Numbered from the stretch's first letter, positions 1-10,250 are shown. The stretch: 64,000 nucleotides of DNA from Morinoia aosen (GCA_030386875.1 CM059558.1:3543501-3607500), one strand, 5' to 3'. Made by a program: numbers and translations. Notes: generated by a model not told the origin, from the letters alone.

Positions 1-66
1 GATTGGTTGCTTACTCTCCTATTGAATGCTTACAATTGGTTGTTTACTGTTCTCTTGAATGCTTTG
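1..66. repeat. Degenerate ~33-bp repeat at the left edge
   Basis: Two imperfect units built on AATTGGTTG(C/T)TTAC followed by TTGAATGCTT lie directly before the 13-bp array. The second unit runs straight into the first GCACTCC units. The repeat probably continues beyond the window. It shares the TTGCTTGCACTCC-like word with the array and may be its ancestral or flanking form (inference). Confidence 0.55.
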
Positions 67-3000
67 AATTGGTTGCTTGCACTCCTTTCTTGTACTCCTT
101 TCTTGCACTTCTTTCTTGCACTTCTTTCTTGCACTTCTTTCTTGCACTTCTTTCTTGCACTTCTTTCTTGCACTTCTTTCTTGCACTTCTTTCTTGCACT
201 TCTTTCTTGCACTCCTTGCTTGCACTCCTTGCTTGCACTCCTTGCTTGCACTCCTTGCTTGCACTCCTTGCCTGCACTCCTTGCCTGCACTCCTTGCTTG
301 CACTCCTTGCTTGCACTCCTTGCTTGCACTCCTTGCTTGCACTCCTTGCTTGCACTCCTTGCTTGCACTCCTTGCTTGCACTCCTTGCTTGCACTCTTTG
401 CTTGCACTCTTTGCTTGCACTCTTTGCTTGCACTCTTTGCTTGCACTCTTTGCTTGCACTCTTTGCTTGCACTCCTTGCTTGCACTCCTTGCTTGCACTC
501 CTTGCTTGCATTCCTAGCTTGCACTCCTAGCTTGCACTCCTTGCTATCACTCCTTGCTTGCACTCCTTGCTTGCACTCCTTGCTTGCACTCCTTGCTTGC
601 ACTCCTTGCTTGCACTCCTTGCTTGCACTCCTTGCTTGCACTGCACTCCTTGCCTGCACTCCTTGCTTGCACCCCTTGCTTGCACTCCTTGCTTGCACTC
701 CTAGCTTGCACTCCTTGCTTGCACTCCTTGCTTGCACTCCTTGCTTGCACTCCTTGCTTGCACTCCTTGCTTGCACTCCTTGCTTGCACTCCTTGCCTGC
801 ACTCCTTGCTTGCACTCCTTGCTTGCACTCCTTGCTTGCACTCCTTGCTTGCACTCCTTGCTTGCACTCCTTGCCTGCACTCCTTGCCTGCACTCCTTGC
901 TTGCACTCCTTGCTTGCACTCCTTGCTTGCACTCCTTGCTTGCACTCCTTGCTTGCACTCCTTGCTTGCACTCCTTGCTTGCACTCCTTGCTTGCACTCC
1001 TTGCTTGCACTCCTTGCTTGCACTCCTTGCTTGCACTCCTAGCTTGCACTCCTTGATTGCACTCCTAGCTTGCACTCCTAGCTTGCACTCCTTGCTTGCA
1101 CTCCTTGCTTGCACTCCTTGCTTGCACTCCTTGCTTGCACTCCTTGCTTGCACTCCTTGCTTGCACTCCTTGCTTGCACTCCTTGCTTGCACTCCTTGCT
1201 TGCACTCCTTGCTTGCACTCCTTGCTTGCACTCCTTGCTTGCACTCCTTGCTTGCACTCCTTGCTTGCACTCCTTGCTTGCACTCCTTGCCTGCACTCCT
1301 TGCCTGCACTCCTAGCTTGCACTCCTAGCTTGCACTCCTAGCTTGCACCCATTGCTTGCACCATTTGCTTGCACCATTTGCTTGCACCATTTGCTTGCAC
1401 TCCTTGCTTGCACTCCTTGCTTGCACTCCTTGCTTGCACTCCTTGCTTGCACTCCTTGCTTGCACTCCTTGCTTGCACTCCTTGCTTGCACTCCTTGCTT
1501 GCACTCCTAGCTTGCACTCCTAGCTTGCACTCCTTGCTTGCACTCCTAGCTTGCACTCCTTGCTTGCACTCCTTGCTTGCACTCCTTGCTTGCACTCCTT
1601 GCTTGCACTCCTTGCTTGCACTCCTTGCTTGCACTCCTTGCTTGCACTCCTTGCTTGCACTTCTTGCTTGCACTCCTTGCTTGCACTCCTTGCTTGCACT
1701 CCTTGCTTGCACTCCTTGCTTGCACTCCTTGCTTGCACTCCTTGCTTGCGCTCTTTGCTTGCACTCTTTGCTTGCACTCTTTGCTTGCACTCTTTGCTTG
1801 CACTCTTTGCTTGCACTCTTTGCTTGCACTCTTTGCTTGCACTCTTTGCTTGCACTCTTTGCTTGCACTCTTTGCTTGCACTCCTTGCTTGCACTCGTTG
1901 CTTGCATTCCTAGCTTGCACTCCTAGCTTGCACTCCTTGCTATCACTCCTTGCTTGCACTCCTTGCTTGCACTCCTTGCTTGCACTCCTTGCTTGCACTC
2001 CTTGCTTGCACTCCTTGCTTGCACTCCTTGCTTGCACTCCTTGCTTGCACTGCACTCCTTGCCTGCACTCCTTGCTTGCACCCCTTGCTTGCACTCCTAG
2101 CTTGCACTCCTTGCTTGCACTCCTTGCTTGCACTCCTTGCTTGCACTCCTTGCTTGCACTCCTTGCTTGCACTCCTTGCTTGCACTCCTTGCCTGCACTC
2201 CTTGCTTGCACTCCTTGCTTGCACTCCTTGCTTGCACTCCTTGCTTGCACTCCTTGCCTGCACTCCTTGCCTGCACTCCTTGCTTGCACTCCTTGCTTGC
2301 ACTCCTTGCTTGCACTCCTTGCTTGCACTCCTTGCTTGCACTCCTTGCTTGCACTCCTTGCTTGCACTCCTTGCTTGCACTCCTTGCTTGCACTCCTTGC
2401 TTGCACTCCTAGCTTGCACTCCTAGCTTGCACTCCTAGCTTGCACTCCTTGATTGCACTCCTAGCTTGCACTCCTTGCTTGCACTCCTTGCTTGCACTCC
2501 TTGCTTGCACTCCTTGCTTGCACTCCTTGCTTGCACTCCTTGCTTGCACTCCTTGCTTGCACTCCTTGCTTGCACTCCTTGCTTGCACTCCTTGCTTGCA
2601 CTCCTTGCTTGCACTCCTTGCTTGCACTCCTTGCCTGCACTCCTTGCCTGCACTCCTAGCTTGCATTCCTAGCTTGCACTCCTAGCTTGCACCCATTGCT
2701 TGCACCATTTGCTTGCACCATTTGCTTGCACCATTTGCTTGCACCATTTGCTTGCACCATTTGCTTGCACCATTTGCTTGCACTCCTTGCTTGCACTCCT
2801 TGCTTGCACTCCTTGCTTGCACTCCTTGCTTGCACTCCTTGCTTGCACTCCTTGCTTGCACTCCTAGCTTGCACTCCTAGCTTGCACTCCTAGCTTGCAC
2901 TCCTTGCTTGCACTCCTAGCTTGCACTCCTAGCTTGCACTCCTAGCTTGCACTCCTTGCTTGCACTCCTTGCTTGCACTCCTTGCTTGCACTTCTTGCTT

Positions 3001-3815
3001 GCACTCCTTGCTTGCACTCTTTGCTTGCACTCCTTGCTTGCACTCTTTGCTTGCACTCTTTGCTTGCACTCTTTGCTTGCACTCTTTGCTTGCGCTCTTT
3101 GCTTGCACTCTTTGCTTGCACTCTTTGCTTGCACTCTTTGCTTGCACTCTTTGCTTGCACTCTTTGCTTGCACTCTTTGCTTGCACTCTTTGCTTGCACT
3201 CTTTGCTTGCACTCTTTGCTTGCACTCCTTGCTTGCACTCTTTGCTTGCACTCCTTGCTTGCACTCTTTGCTTGCACTCCTTGCTTGCACTCCTTGCTTG
3301 CACTCCTAGCTTGCACTCCTAGTTTGCACTCCTAGCTTGCACTCCTAGCTTGCACTCCTAGCTTGCACTCCTAGCTTGCACTCCTTGCTTGCACTCCTTG
3401 CTTGCACTCCTTGCTTGCACTCCTTGCTTGCACTCCTAGCTTGCACTCCTAGCTTGCACTCCTTGCTTGCACTCCTTGCTTGCACTCCTTGCTTGCACTC
3501 CTTGCTTGCACTCCTTGCTTGCACTCCTTGCTTGCACTCCTTGCTTGCACTCCTAGCTTGCACTCCTAGCTTGCACTCCTAGCTTGCACTCCTAGCTTGC
3601 ACTCCTAGCTTGCACTCCTAGCTTGCACTCCTTGCCTGCACTCCTTGCCTGCACTCCTTGCCTGCACTCCTTGCCTGCACTCCTTGCCTGCACTCCTTGC
3701 CTGCACTCCTTGCCTGCACTCCTTGCCTGCACTCCTTGCCTGCACTCCTTGCCTGCACTCCTTGCCTGCACTCCTTGCCTGCACTCCTTGCCTGCACTCC
3801 TTGCTTGCACTCCTC
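67..3815. repeat. 13-bp minisatellite array with higher-order structure
   Basis: About 288 tandem copies of a 13-bp unit, CTTGCTTGCACTC on the plus strand. Variants are clustered rather than scattered: TTCTTTC units near 90-210, CTCTTTG blocks near 388-470, 1750-1885 and 3015-3250, CTCCTAG units, CACCATTTG blocks near 1365-1395 and 2700-2780, and a uniform CTCCTTGCCTG tract at about 3625-3800. Rare markers recur at a near-constant distance: GCTATCACTCC at about 541 and 1937, CACTGCACTCC at about 641 and 2050, GATTGCACTCC at about 1055 and 2451. This gives a higher-order unit of roughly 1.34-1.41 kb, present about 2.5 times. Because 13 is not a multiple of 3 and the unit has no stop codon, long stop-free frames appear on both strands; these are not genes. 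Confidence 0.97.
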
Positions 3816-5342
3816 TTGCCGGAATACAAGCTACTCTAGTCTATATGTTTAGTCGTGTACGTTGTGCATTAGAGTGCATTGGATGTACATCTCGTACTCT
3901 TCGCACTCGAGTTCACGAGCATTCTAGTAGGATGTTCGGACAGCTCCAGTTTTGTCAACGCCCAATTTCCACCCGTTCGAGAACAGTCTGACGAGTGAGA
4001 TAACGTGATTACCATTAATCAATTTTTGGTCTTGGCAAAACCACAGTTTTACACAGTTATTCCCATGCTAGAGCCCTTGTACATTTATAAATTTAAGCCT
4101 GTTTTAAACAACACTCTTATTCAATTATCTATAGCCATTGTAAATAGCAAATCGCATTTAGGTAATTTCATAACTTGTTTTTAGATTTGTTATTCTAAAA
4201 TAGTCTATTTTTGCTTTGTACTTTTCAGAATTCTTACCACTGATGATGGCCTGTGGCCGAAACGTTTGAAATTAGATTTTATTCGAACCTTCAATGATTG
4301 AACTATCAAAGCACAGTAGTTTATTTTGGTCTTTCATTTTTATTACGGTTGCTGAGGCTCCCAGATGGCTTTTATGGTTTCATTGAGTCTTGTTTTGTAA
4401 TTCTTTATGTGGTCCATTTTATTACCATTACCCTACCACAGTTAGTATTGAATAAGCTATGATACCTTCATGAATAGTTCTGAAGGTATTTTCAGCATGC
4501 TTCTTGTATCCCCTGTGCCGGGGACCCCTTTCTTGATTGCGTTTTGCTTCAGTGAGTTGCCATAAACGACGCATTTAAACTTTTTTTACACGAGTGATCA
4601 GTTTAAGATCTTCTGTTGTTTTATTTTCCGTATTGAACTTCCTCAAACATTTGCTACTAAGTTTCTGATAAAAAGATGTCCGCGTTGAAGTCTTCACACT
4701 TGAAACAGCATTAATTACTTGAGGAATGAGATTTCCAATATGAATACGTTTTTCTTGCGGTGTGTGAGACCAACGAATGAATAATTTCTTGTTTTTTTGC
4801 TAGTATAAGAAATCGTTTCATCCACTGTTTTTATTTAAGAATAATAGGCCTTATACAATTGTTGTTGCCTATAAATATAAGAAAAATAATGTCATTGTGT
4901 ATTTTCAAGAGAAAAACCTCAACTGTAATATGTTATGGAAAAATCATGATTCGATGCATTGTAGTATTGACGGGCGCTATTGCTTGTCGTAGCCATTTCT
5001 TGTATGTATACTTTAAAAAAGTGCTGCAACTGAAGAAGCATTTAATACTTCATTTGAATTTTGCTCGGTATTGAAGTATTTGAGGGCAGTGTACTGAGAA
5101 CGTGTATTTCAAATTTCGCTAGTGCTATCGTTATTCTCGCGTCCTGTATTATTCTTCAAATATTTCTGCTGTATTTTATGATGAACACTAGAACGCATTT
5201 GGTTTATAATAAGATTATCACTGACGTTCAATTGCACAACCTTGTTTCAAAGTACATGTGTACGCTAAGTAGTTGATTTTATTTCCAACTTGATAATAAT
5301 GCTGTTATTTTTGACGAATTTTGTACTGTAGTAATCGTAGAA
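3816..5342. other. Non-coding interval between minisatellite and zinc-finger exon
   Basis: AT-rich sequence without a coding region I can support. It contains the hammerhead-like motif listed separately at about 4239. Since the next exon opens with a splice acceptor, part of this interval is probably intron of the zinc-finger gene (inference). No promoter or upstream exon could be recognised. Confidence 0.5.
4239..4292 (+). other. Hammerhead-like core motif in a possible repeat relic
   Basis: The plus strand carries CTGATGA, then a GGCC-TGT-GGCC hairpin, then GAAAC, in the order of the hammerhead ribozyme core (CUGANGA, helix II, GAAA). A related word, CTGAAGA plus a GGAC/GTCC hairpin plus GAAACG, occurs at about 15580 inside an inverted-repeat element. 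Known arthropod Penelope-like elements carry hammerheads. I could not find the expected UH cleavage-site strand pairing with the bases after GAAA, so this is a resemblance only. GTTTGAA and TTCGAAC just downstream can form a second stem. Confidence 0.25.
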
Positions 5343-5357
5343 AGTTCTTCCTCACAG
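5343..5357 (+). promoter_or_regulatory. Predicted 3' splice acceptor
   Basis: The pyrimidine-rich stretch AGTTCTTCCTCACAG ends in AG at 5356-5357. The following codon, GCT at 5358, is in frame with the zinc-finger ORF and there is no stop between them. This suggests the zinc-finger ORF is a terminal exon rather than a single-exon gene. Confidence 0.5.
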
Positions 5358-6497
5358 GCTAGTTCACGTCTGGGCTCTCATGCAGTTACTTTCAAGAGAG
5401 AAGTAGAGGATGACTGCGCTGAGGCACGTTCAGGGCGCGCAGAAGCAAAATACGAGTTGAGAGATGGCAGGTCTGGTGCGTGTAACACAAGTGCTGTTCA
5501 TCAAGGATCATCTAGGACATCTCGAGAGAGCGCTGACTCGCAACCGTCAGGTGTGTCGGGTAGCGGCAGTGGTGTTCGAGCCGCAGCTCCCGACAGACTC
5601 GTGTCACGGCCCTTACTGGGTGAACATTGTGATTCCTCCACTGGTAGGAGGGACCTTACGGAGCTGCACCTCTGTGTCAGGCACAAATTGGGATGTTACG
5701 AGCGTGAGTCGAGTGACGATTCTTCTGCCCTTATGAATTCATGTGAAGTACACTTAGCCAGCAAGCATGGTAAAGGTCATCTGTTCGAGTGTGAGTTCTG
5801 TGACTATTCCTCAGCCCGCATGGATAGATATAAAATACACTTAACCAGCAAACATGGTATAGGTCAGCTGTTCAAGTGTGAGTTCTGTAACTATTCCTCA
5901 GCTGATAAGAAAAGTGTTGAAATGCACTTAGCCAGAAAACATAAAAAAGGTCAGCTGTTCAGATGTGAGCTCTGCGACTATTCTTCAGGTATTAAGAATG
6001 ATGTAAAAATGCACTTAGCTGGCAAACATGGTAAAGGTCAGTTTTTCAAGTGTGAATTTTGTGACTATTACTCTGCTCATAAGAATAGTGTTGAAACACA
6101 CTTAAGCAGTAAACATGGTATAGGTCAGCTGTTCAAGTGCGAGTTCTGTGACTATTCCTCAGCTCATAAGAACAGTATTAAAATACACTTGGCGAGCAAA
6201 CATAGTAAAGGCCAGTTGTTGAAGTGTGAGGTCTGCGACTATTCCTCAGCTCTAAAGAATGACGTTAAAATACACTTAGCCAGGAAACATGGTAAAGGTC
6301 AGTTATTTGGGTGTGAATTATGTAACTATTCCTCTGCTCGTAAGAACAGCGTTGAACTACATCTAGCTAGAAAACATGGTAAAGGCCAGCTGTTCAAGTG
6401 TGAGTTCTGTGACTATTCGTCTGTTTGTAAGCATAATTTCAATCTACACAGAGCCAGCAAACACGGTTGCACCAATTTGCTTCCTTTCGAACAGTGA
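5358..6497 (+). CDS. C2H2 zinc-finger protein, probable terminal exon
   Basis: The frame is open from the predicted acceptor to the TGA at 6495-6497. A roughly 140-residue N-terminal part (low complexity, Ser/Arg/Glu rich) precedes eight tandem C2H2 fingers from about 5790. Each finger follows C-X2-C-X12-H-X4-H with the core CEFCDYSSA and a seven-residue linker like GKGQLFK, giving a very regular 29-residue (87-bp) period. A degenerate ninth module precedes them: it keeps the HLASKHG end but lacks the Cys pair. Such arrays typically bind DNA in the nucleus; the target is unknown. No KRAB, BTB or ZAD domain is visible in this exon, and upstream exons may hold one. There is no ATG before the fingers that must be the start, which supports a spliced gene. 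The near-identical fingers point to recent internal duplication. It could also be a transposon-captured copy, but the frame is intact. Confidence 0.8.
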   Translation, partial: ASSRLGSHAVTFKREVEDDCAEARSGRAEAKYELRDGRSGACNTSAVHQGSSRTSRESADSQPSGVSGSGSGVRAAAPDRLVSRPLLGEHCDSSTGRRDLTELHLCVRHKLGCYERESSDDSSALMNSCEVHLASKHGKGHLFECEFCDYSSARMDRYKIHLTSKHGIGQLFKCEFCNYSSADKKSVEMHLARKHKKGQLFRCELCDYSSGIKNDVKMHLAGKHGKGQFFKCEFCDYYSAHKNSVETHLSSKHGIGQLFKCEFCDYSSAHKNSIKIHLASKHSKGQLLKCEVCDYSSALKNDVKIHLARKHGKGQLFGCELCNYSSARKNSVELHLARKHGKGQLFKCEFCDYSSVCKHNFNLHRASKHGCTNLLPFEQ

Positions 6498-6609
6498 GAT
6501 TCATATTTCTGGGCTGATCAAATGTCTAATTAATATACACAGTTAAGAGTTGCTAAATGTTGCACTTATCCGTGTGGTCAAAGTTCTCACGAGTTTCTTC
6601 GGCAAGAGA

Positions 6610-6895
6610 ACGCAACTAATATGTCTATGGGAATTGGCATTCACGAGCAGAATACGAACTCAGAGTTACGCAGGCCTTCTTTTTATTGAAATTAAATGTT
6701 TTCAGATTTGTTTAGGACCATCTTTTTTTGTTTACTGCATTACTGCTTTCCAGCATCTATTTCGCCTTTACCGCTACCTTGTTTTATAAACTTCTTATGC
6801 AACTTGCTTTTTCTACGATTCAAGTGCATAAATCCTGCATTCCTTCAAGTCCTTCCTAAATAATCACTTTCTCTTTCCTCTCTTAAAATTACTTT
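6610..6895 (+). repeat. Degenerate copy of retroposon family A
   Basis: Aligns by eye to the better copies at 7544 and 8656. Shared landmarks in order are TCTATGGGAATT, an AGAGTTACGCAGGCC-like block, GGACCATCTTTTTTTG, ACTGCTTTCCAGC, and CTTTCTCTTTCCTCTCTT near the end. It is more diverged than the next copies and has no clear target duplication. Confidence 0.5.
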
Positions 6896-7309
6896 TTATT
6901 AAACAGGCCTAACCTAACTCGTCAAATCCAATGAAAGGCCTCCGTAGTGTTGTTGTAGGTAAAATTCTATTTCTCTCTTCACCCTACATTCTTCATTTTG
7001 CGTACTATTCTGTGCATCTTTCGGGAATTCATATGGTTTCTTTTTTTGAACTTAATGAGAGAATTTTCCTTCAGTTGCTATGTTGCTTTCGAGAGTGACT
7101 CATGAAAATCACAGGCCGCATTCTGTCTCACAGTGTTGATTATCTCATGCGTGTGACATTTGTCCGACTTGCAGTGTGGATTCTTTTTCTTTGTTTTTAT
7201 TTCCGGATGAATGGGAACAATCTTGAAGTATTTCGTGCGCTGTGTTTGTGTGTGTGAGAAAATGTGCATTTTTTTAATCTACTGCGATATTTTTTTTACA
7301 CAGAAACAG

Positions 7310-7500
7310 TGTGCTCACGGGTTATAATCCCAATTCTGACTATGAAAATTAACAGGTGGAAGTTAGGCGAGTCTTCTTTTTGTTGAAATAAAAAATTTTG
7401 TTTGGAAAGATTTTTTAAATTCAAGGCTGTCTTTGTTTTCGACATCTCTGAATTTCTTCTTTAACTTTTATCTTATTTCAACCTTATTTGAAACTTAGGA
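7310..7500 (+). repeat. Partial degenerate family A copy
   Basis: Contains AGTTAGGCGAGTCTTC, TTTTTGTTGAAATAAAA and TTCTTCTTTAACTTTTATCTT, which match the middle of family A in the same order. The ends are not resolvable. Confidence 0.35.
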
Positions 7501-7543
7501 TTTCCATTCTCGGGGGTTTATCATCGAAAACACTTCTTGAACA

Positions 7544-7904
7544 CCCCTCAGGGGGATACAACTATTGTATCTATGGGAATTAGCGCTCCCAGGGGGACAA
7601 TGTGAGGGCCCGAGCTAAAGGTTAGGTAGGCTTTCTTTTTGTTAGAATAGAATAGGTTTTTGTTGTGTTACGGACCATCTTTTTTCGGTTCACTGCTGTC
7701 CTGTTTTTCACCGCCTACTACTTTCTTCTTCAACTTTTTCTTGTTTCATGAACTTCTTTCTTAGCTTTCTGTTTCTGTGCCCTTTCTGCATAGATTCCAC
7801 GTTCCCTTAGCTCCATACTAAATGGTACCTTCTTCCTTCCTCTCTTTACATCTCATTTGTTGAGGATAGGGAGGCTTAAACTAACTAATAAACTAATAAA
7901 CTAA
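7544..7904 (+). mobile_element. Family A retroposon copy with 12-bp target duplication
   Basis: A 361-bp unit begins CCCCTCAGGGGGATAC and ends in GAGGCTTAAACTAACTAATA plus a short AACTAATAA-type tail. It is flanked by the perfect 12-bp direct repeat ACTTCTTGAACA at 7532-7543 and 7905-7916. Long target duplications of variable length and a simple-sequence tail indicate LINE-machinery retrotransposition (SINE or truncated LINE). No coding region, tRNA-like A/B boxes or 5S-like promoter could be recognised. Internal landmarks are GGGAATTAGCGCTCCCAG, CACTGCTGTCCTG and CATAGATTCCACGTTCCC. Confidence 0.8.
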
Positions 7905-8419
7905 ACTTCTTGAACAAAGAATCCGTGTTCTCCCGACGCCATTCGAAATGGTGGCTTCATTCTTATTTTCTTTCGAACGTCATCGTTGCGGTTATGGAGG
8001 GAGGCTTAAACATATTTCAAATCAGAAAATTTTGGTATCAAAACTTTGGATTTTTCCGAAAACTTTTGGGTATACTGCCAACACATAATAAATTCCATCA
8101 CATATTCTTAAATAGAAGGCCAATTTAATTGCATTTCTGCGAGTATGTTTTTTACTGCTAAACATGCGCATTGCGCTGTTTCTTACCACTTTTTGGCCTA
8201 CTGTTCCTCATGTGTTGAAAATGATTTAGTACTGTAATTTGGTCGGTTCCTTCAAGTGTTGCAAGTTTTTTCGTGTTCCCAACATAAAGCAAACAATTTT
8301 ATTACACAGCTCGTAGCTGATTTGATTGAAGCTTGGCTATAGGCATGATAATACCATTAATTTTACATCAGCAGATAAGACATGAGAAATTCTATATTAA
8401 GAAGTTCCCTTTAAGGGCA

Positions 8420-8641
8420 CCGTCTGGGTAAAAAAGTCCGCCCTTTTCCGACGAATTTTCTGAAATTTTCACCATCGGTGTAAAATGTTGCTATAAAATT
8501 TTTGGACTCGTGTGTTTTTCTATTTTTTATTATTACTTTGATTTCTTATGAAAAAGTAAAAAAATGGGTGTTCACAAAAAATGCTAATTCTACAACTTTG
8601 AATTTAGAGGAATGAAAAGTAGACTAATCGACAGGGTTTGA
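8420..8641 (+). repeat. Old ~500-bp repeat, first part of copy 1
   Basis: Shares words in order with 9770-10000: ATTTTCACC/TTTTTACCAT followed by GGTGTAAAATG, then GGACTCGTG/GAACTCGTG, TTTTTCTA and ATTT. The copy is interrupted by the family A dimer at 8656-9342 and resumes at 9357. Heavily diverged; function unknown. Confidence 0.4.
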
Positions 8642-8655
8642 TTTCAGATACAAAA

Positions 8656-9342
8656 CCCCTCAGGGGGATACAACTATTGTTCTATGGGAATTAGCGCTCC
8701 CAGGGGGACTATGTAAGGGCCTGAGCTAAAGGTTAGGTAGGCATTATTTTTGTTGAAATAGAATAGGTTTTTATTTTGTTACGGACCATCTTTTTTCGGT
8801 TCACTGCTGTCCTGTTTTTCAGCACCTCCTACTTTCTTCTTCAACTTTGATCTTGTTTCATGAACTTCTTCCTCATCTTACTGTTTCTGTGCCCTTTCTG
8901 CATAGATTCCACGTTCCCTTAACTCCATACTAAATGGTGCCTTCTTCTTTCCTCTCTTTGGATCGCCTTTGTTGCGGATAGGGAGGCTTAAACTAACTAA
9001 TAATCTAATCTATAATCTAGCGCTCCCAGGGGAAAAATGTGAGGGCCCGAGCTGAGAGTTAGGTAGGCCTTCTTTTTGTTGAAATAAAATGTTTTTGTTA
9101 TGTTAAGGACCAACTTTTTTCGGTTCACTACTGTCCTGTTTTTCAGCACCACTGACTTTTCTTCAACTTTTATCTTATTTCATGAACTCCTTTCCCATCT
9201 TACTGTTTCTATGCTCTTTCTGCATAGATTCCTCATTTTCTTATGTCCATACTAAATGGTGCCTTCCTCCTTCCTCTCTTCGATACGCTCTATTTTTGTA
9301 GCGGTGAGGGAGGCTTACACTAACTTATAATCTAATCTAATC
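8656..9342 (+). mobile_element. Dimeric family A retroposon insertion
   Basis: Two head-to-tail family A units: 8656-9019 starts CCCCTCAGGGGGATAC, while 9020-9342 starts internally at GCGCTCCCAGG. Both end in GGGAGGCTTA(A/C)ACTAACT plus a TAATCTA-type tail. The pair is flanked by TTTCAGATACAAAA at 8642-8655 and TTTCAGCTACAAAA at 9343-9356 (13 of 14 match), a long target duplication. Either a dimer inserted, or a second copy inserted into the tail of the first. Confidence 0.75.
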
Positions 9343-9356
9343 TTTCAGCTACAAAA

Positions 9357-9640
9357 GTGTTGGGTGGTACTTCAATTTTTGTATTATTTTAATGATTTCT
9401 CCCAAAAAATATGAATATTTTTATACTTTTAACTCAAATTTCTCTTATAACTTTTAATTTAAATTCATTTTCAAAAACATGGTCGGCAAATTTGTAGCTC
9501 TATCAATGTTCTATCGCATAATATCTTTGTCATTCCTTATCTTCAAAACTGAGGGAGGAGTAGCATTTCTGGCGACAAAAAATGAGGTTTTCAGTAGAGC
9601 CTAACCCAATCGTTGTACTGTGTGGTCTGCCGCTTAACCT
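9357..9640 (+). repeat. Old ~500-bp repeat, second part of copy 1
   Basis: Continues the repeat interrupted at 8642. CTCTATCAATG, TTGTCATTCC, AACTGAGGGAGGAGTAGCATTTC correspond to CCTATCTATTGATG, TTGTCATCCC, AACTGTGGGAGATGTCGCATTTC near 10140-10215. Confidence 0.4.
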
Positions 9641-9769
9641 AAATCAAAACTTGTTCACTATGTGTTATAAATTTGTTTCGTACCAAGATATTTTGAATGC
9701 GAACTGTATGGCTGAGTGTCACCTGCTGAACTGAACGCTCAAACCTGCATCGTGGTCAGGGCAAGTTGA
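9641..9769. other. Short unique spacer
   Basis: Non-coding sequence between the two copies of the old roughly 500-bp repeat; nothing recognised. Confidence 0.3.
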
Positions 9770-10250
9770 AGGGGCTGCTCACCCCCATCAAATTCCGAGT
9801 CTTTTTTAATTTTTACCATAGGTGTTAAATGATGCGACCATTTTTTGAACTCGTGTTTTTTTTCTAATTTCGGCAGAAAATTAATTTTTTTTTAAATGAA
9901 AAAGCTTGTTTTACAAATGTAATTATTTCAATTTTGAAGTCACAGAAACGGTATCATGTTATTTAGACATAGATAAAAGTATTATTCGAAGAAGCGTTAA
10001 GGTGGAATTTTGTTATTTTCATTCGTTAAATTTTGGGATTTTTTAAGAAAATGTTTTTTTTTAAATTTGAATATGTGATTTGTGTTCTAATTTTCAACTC
10101 AAACAGCTTTACGAAGAGCTCGTACACCAATTTTTACCTCTTTTTAAGCCCTATCTATTGATGTATTTGTCATCCCTGCATCTATAGAACTGTGGGAGAT
10201 GTCGCATTTCAAACGTCAACAGTTCAAGGTGTCATGAGAGCCTGACAAAC
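9770..10250 (+). repeat. Old ~500-bp repeat, copy 2 (uninterrupted)
   Basis: Same order of landmarks as the two split parts at 8420 and 9357, but contiguous, which supports the view that copy 1 was broken by the family A dimer. No ORF, TIR or LTR was recognised. Confidence 0.4.

Noticed and set aside
67..3815. CRISPR array
   Set aside because: Tandem units without spacers in a eukaryotic context.
3..3852. Many long stop-free frames on both strands encoding 13-residue repeats (LLALLACTPCLHS and KQGVQARSASKEC types)
   Set aside because: They follow automatically from a 13-bp unit without stop codons: every frame and strand is open until a variant unit adds a TAG. No signal peptide, start context or domain supports translation.
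4239..4292. Calling a functional hammerhead ribozyme
   Set aside because: The cleavage-site strand pairing with the sequence after GAAA is missing; only the core-like motif is reported.
6900..6935. Telomere-like CCTAACCTAA words
   Set aside because: Only one or two units; not an interstitial telomere array.
7544..7904. tRNA-derived SINE head (A and B boxes)
   Set aside because: No sequence fits both boxes with proper spacing, so family A is left without a named origin.
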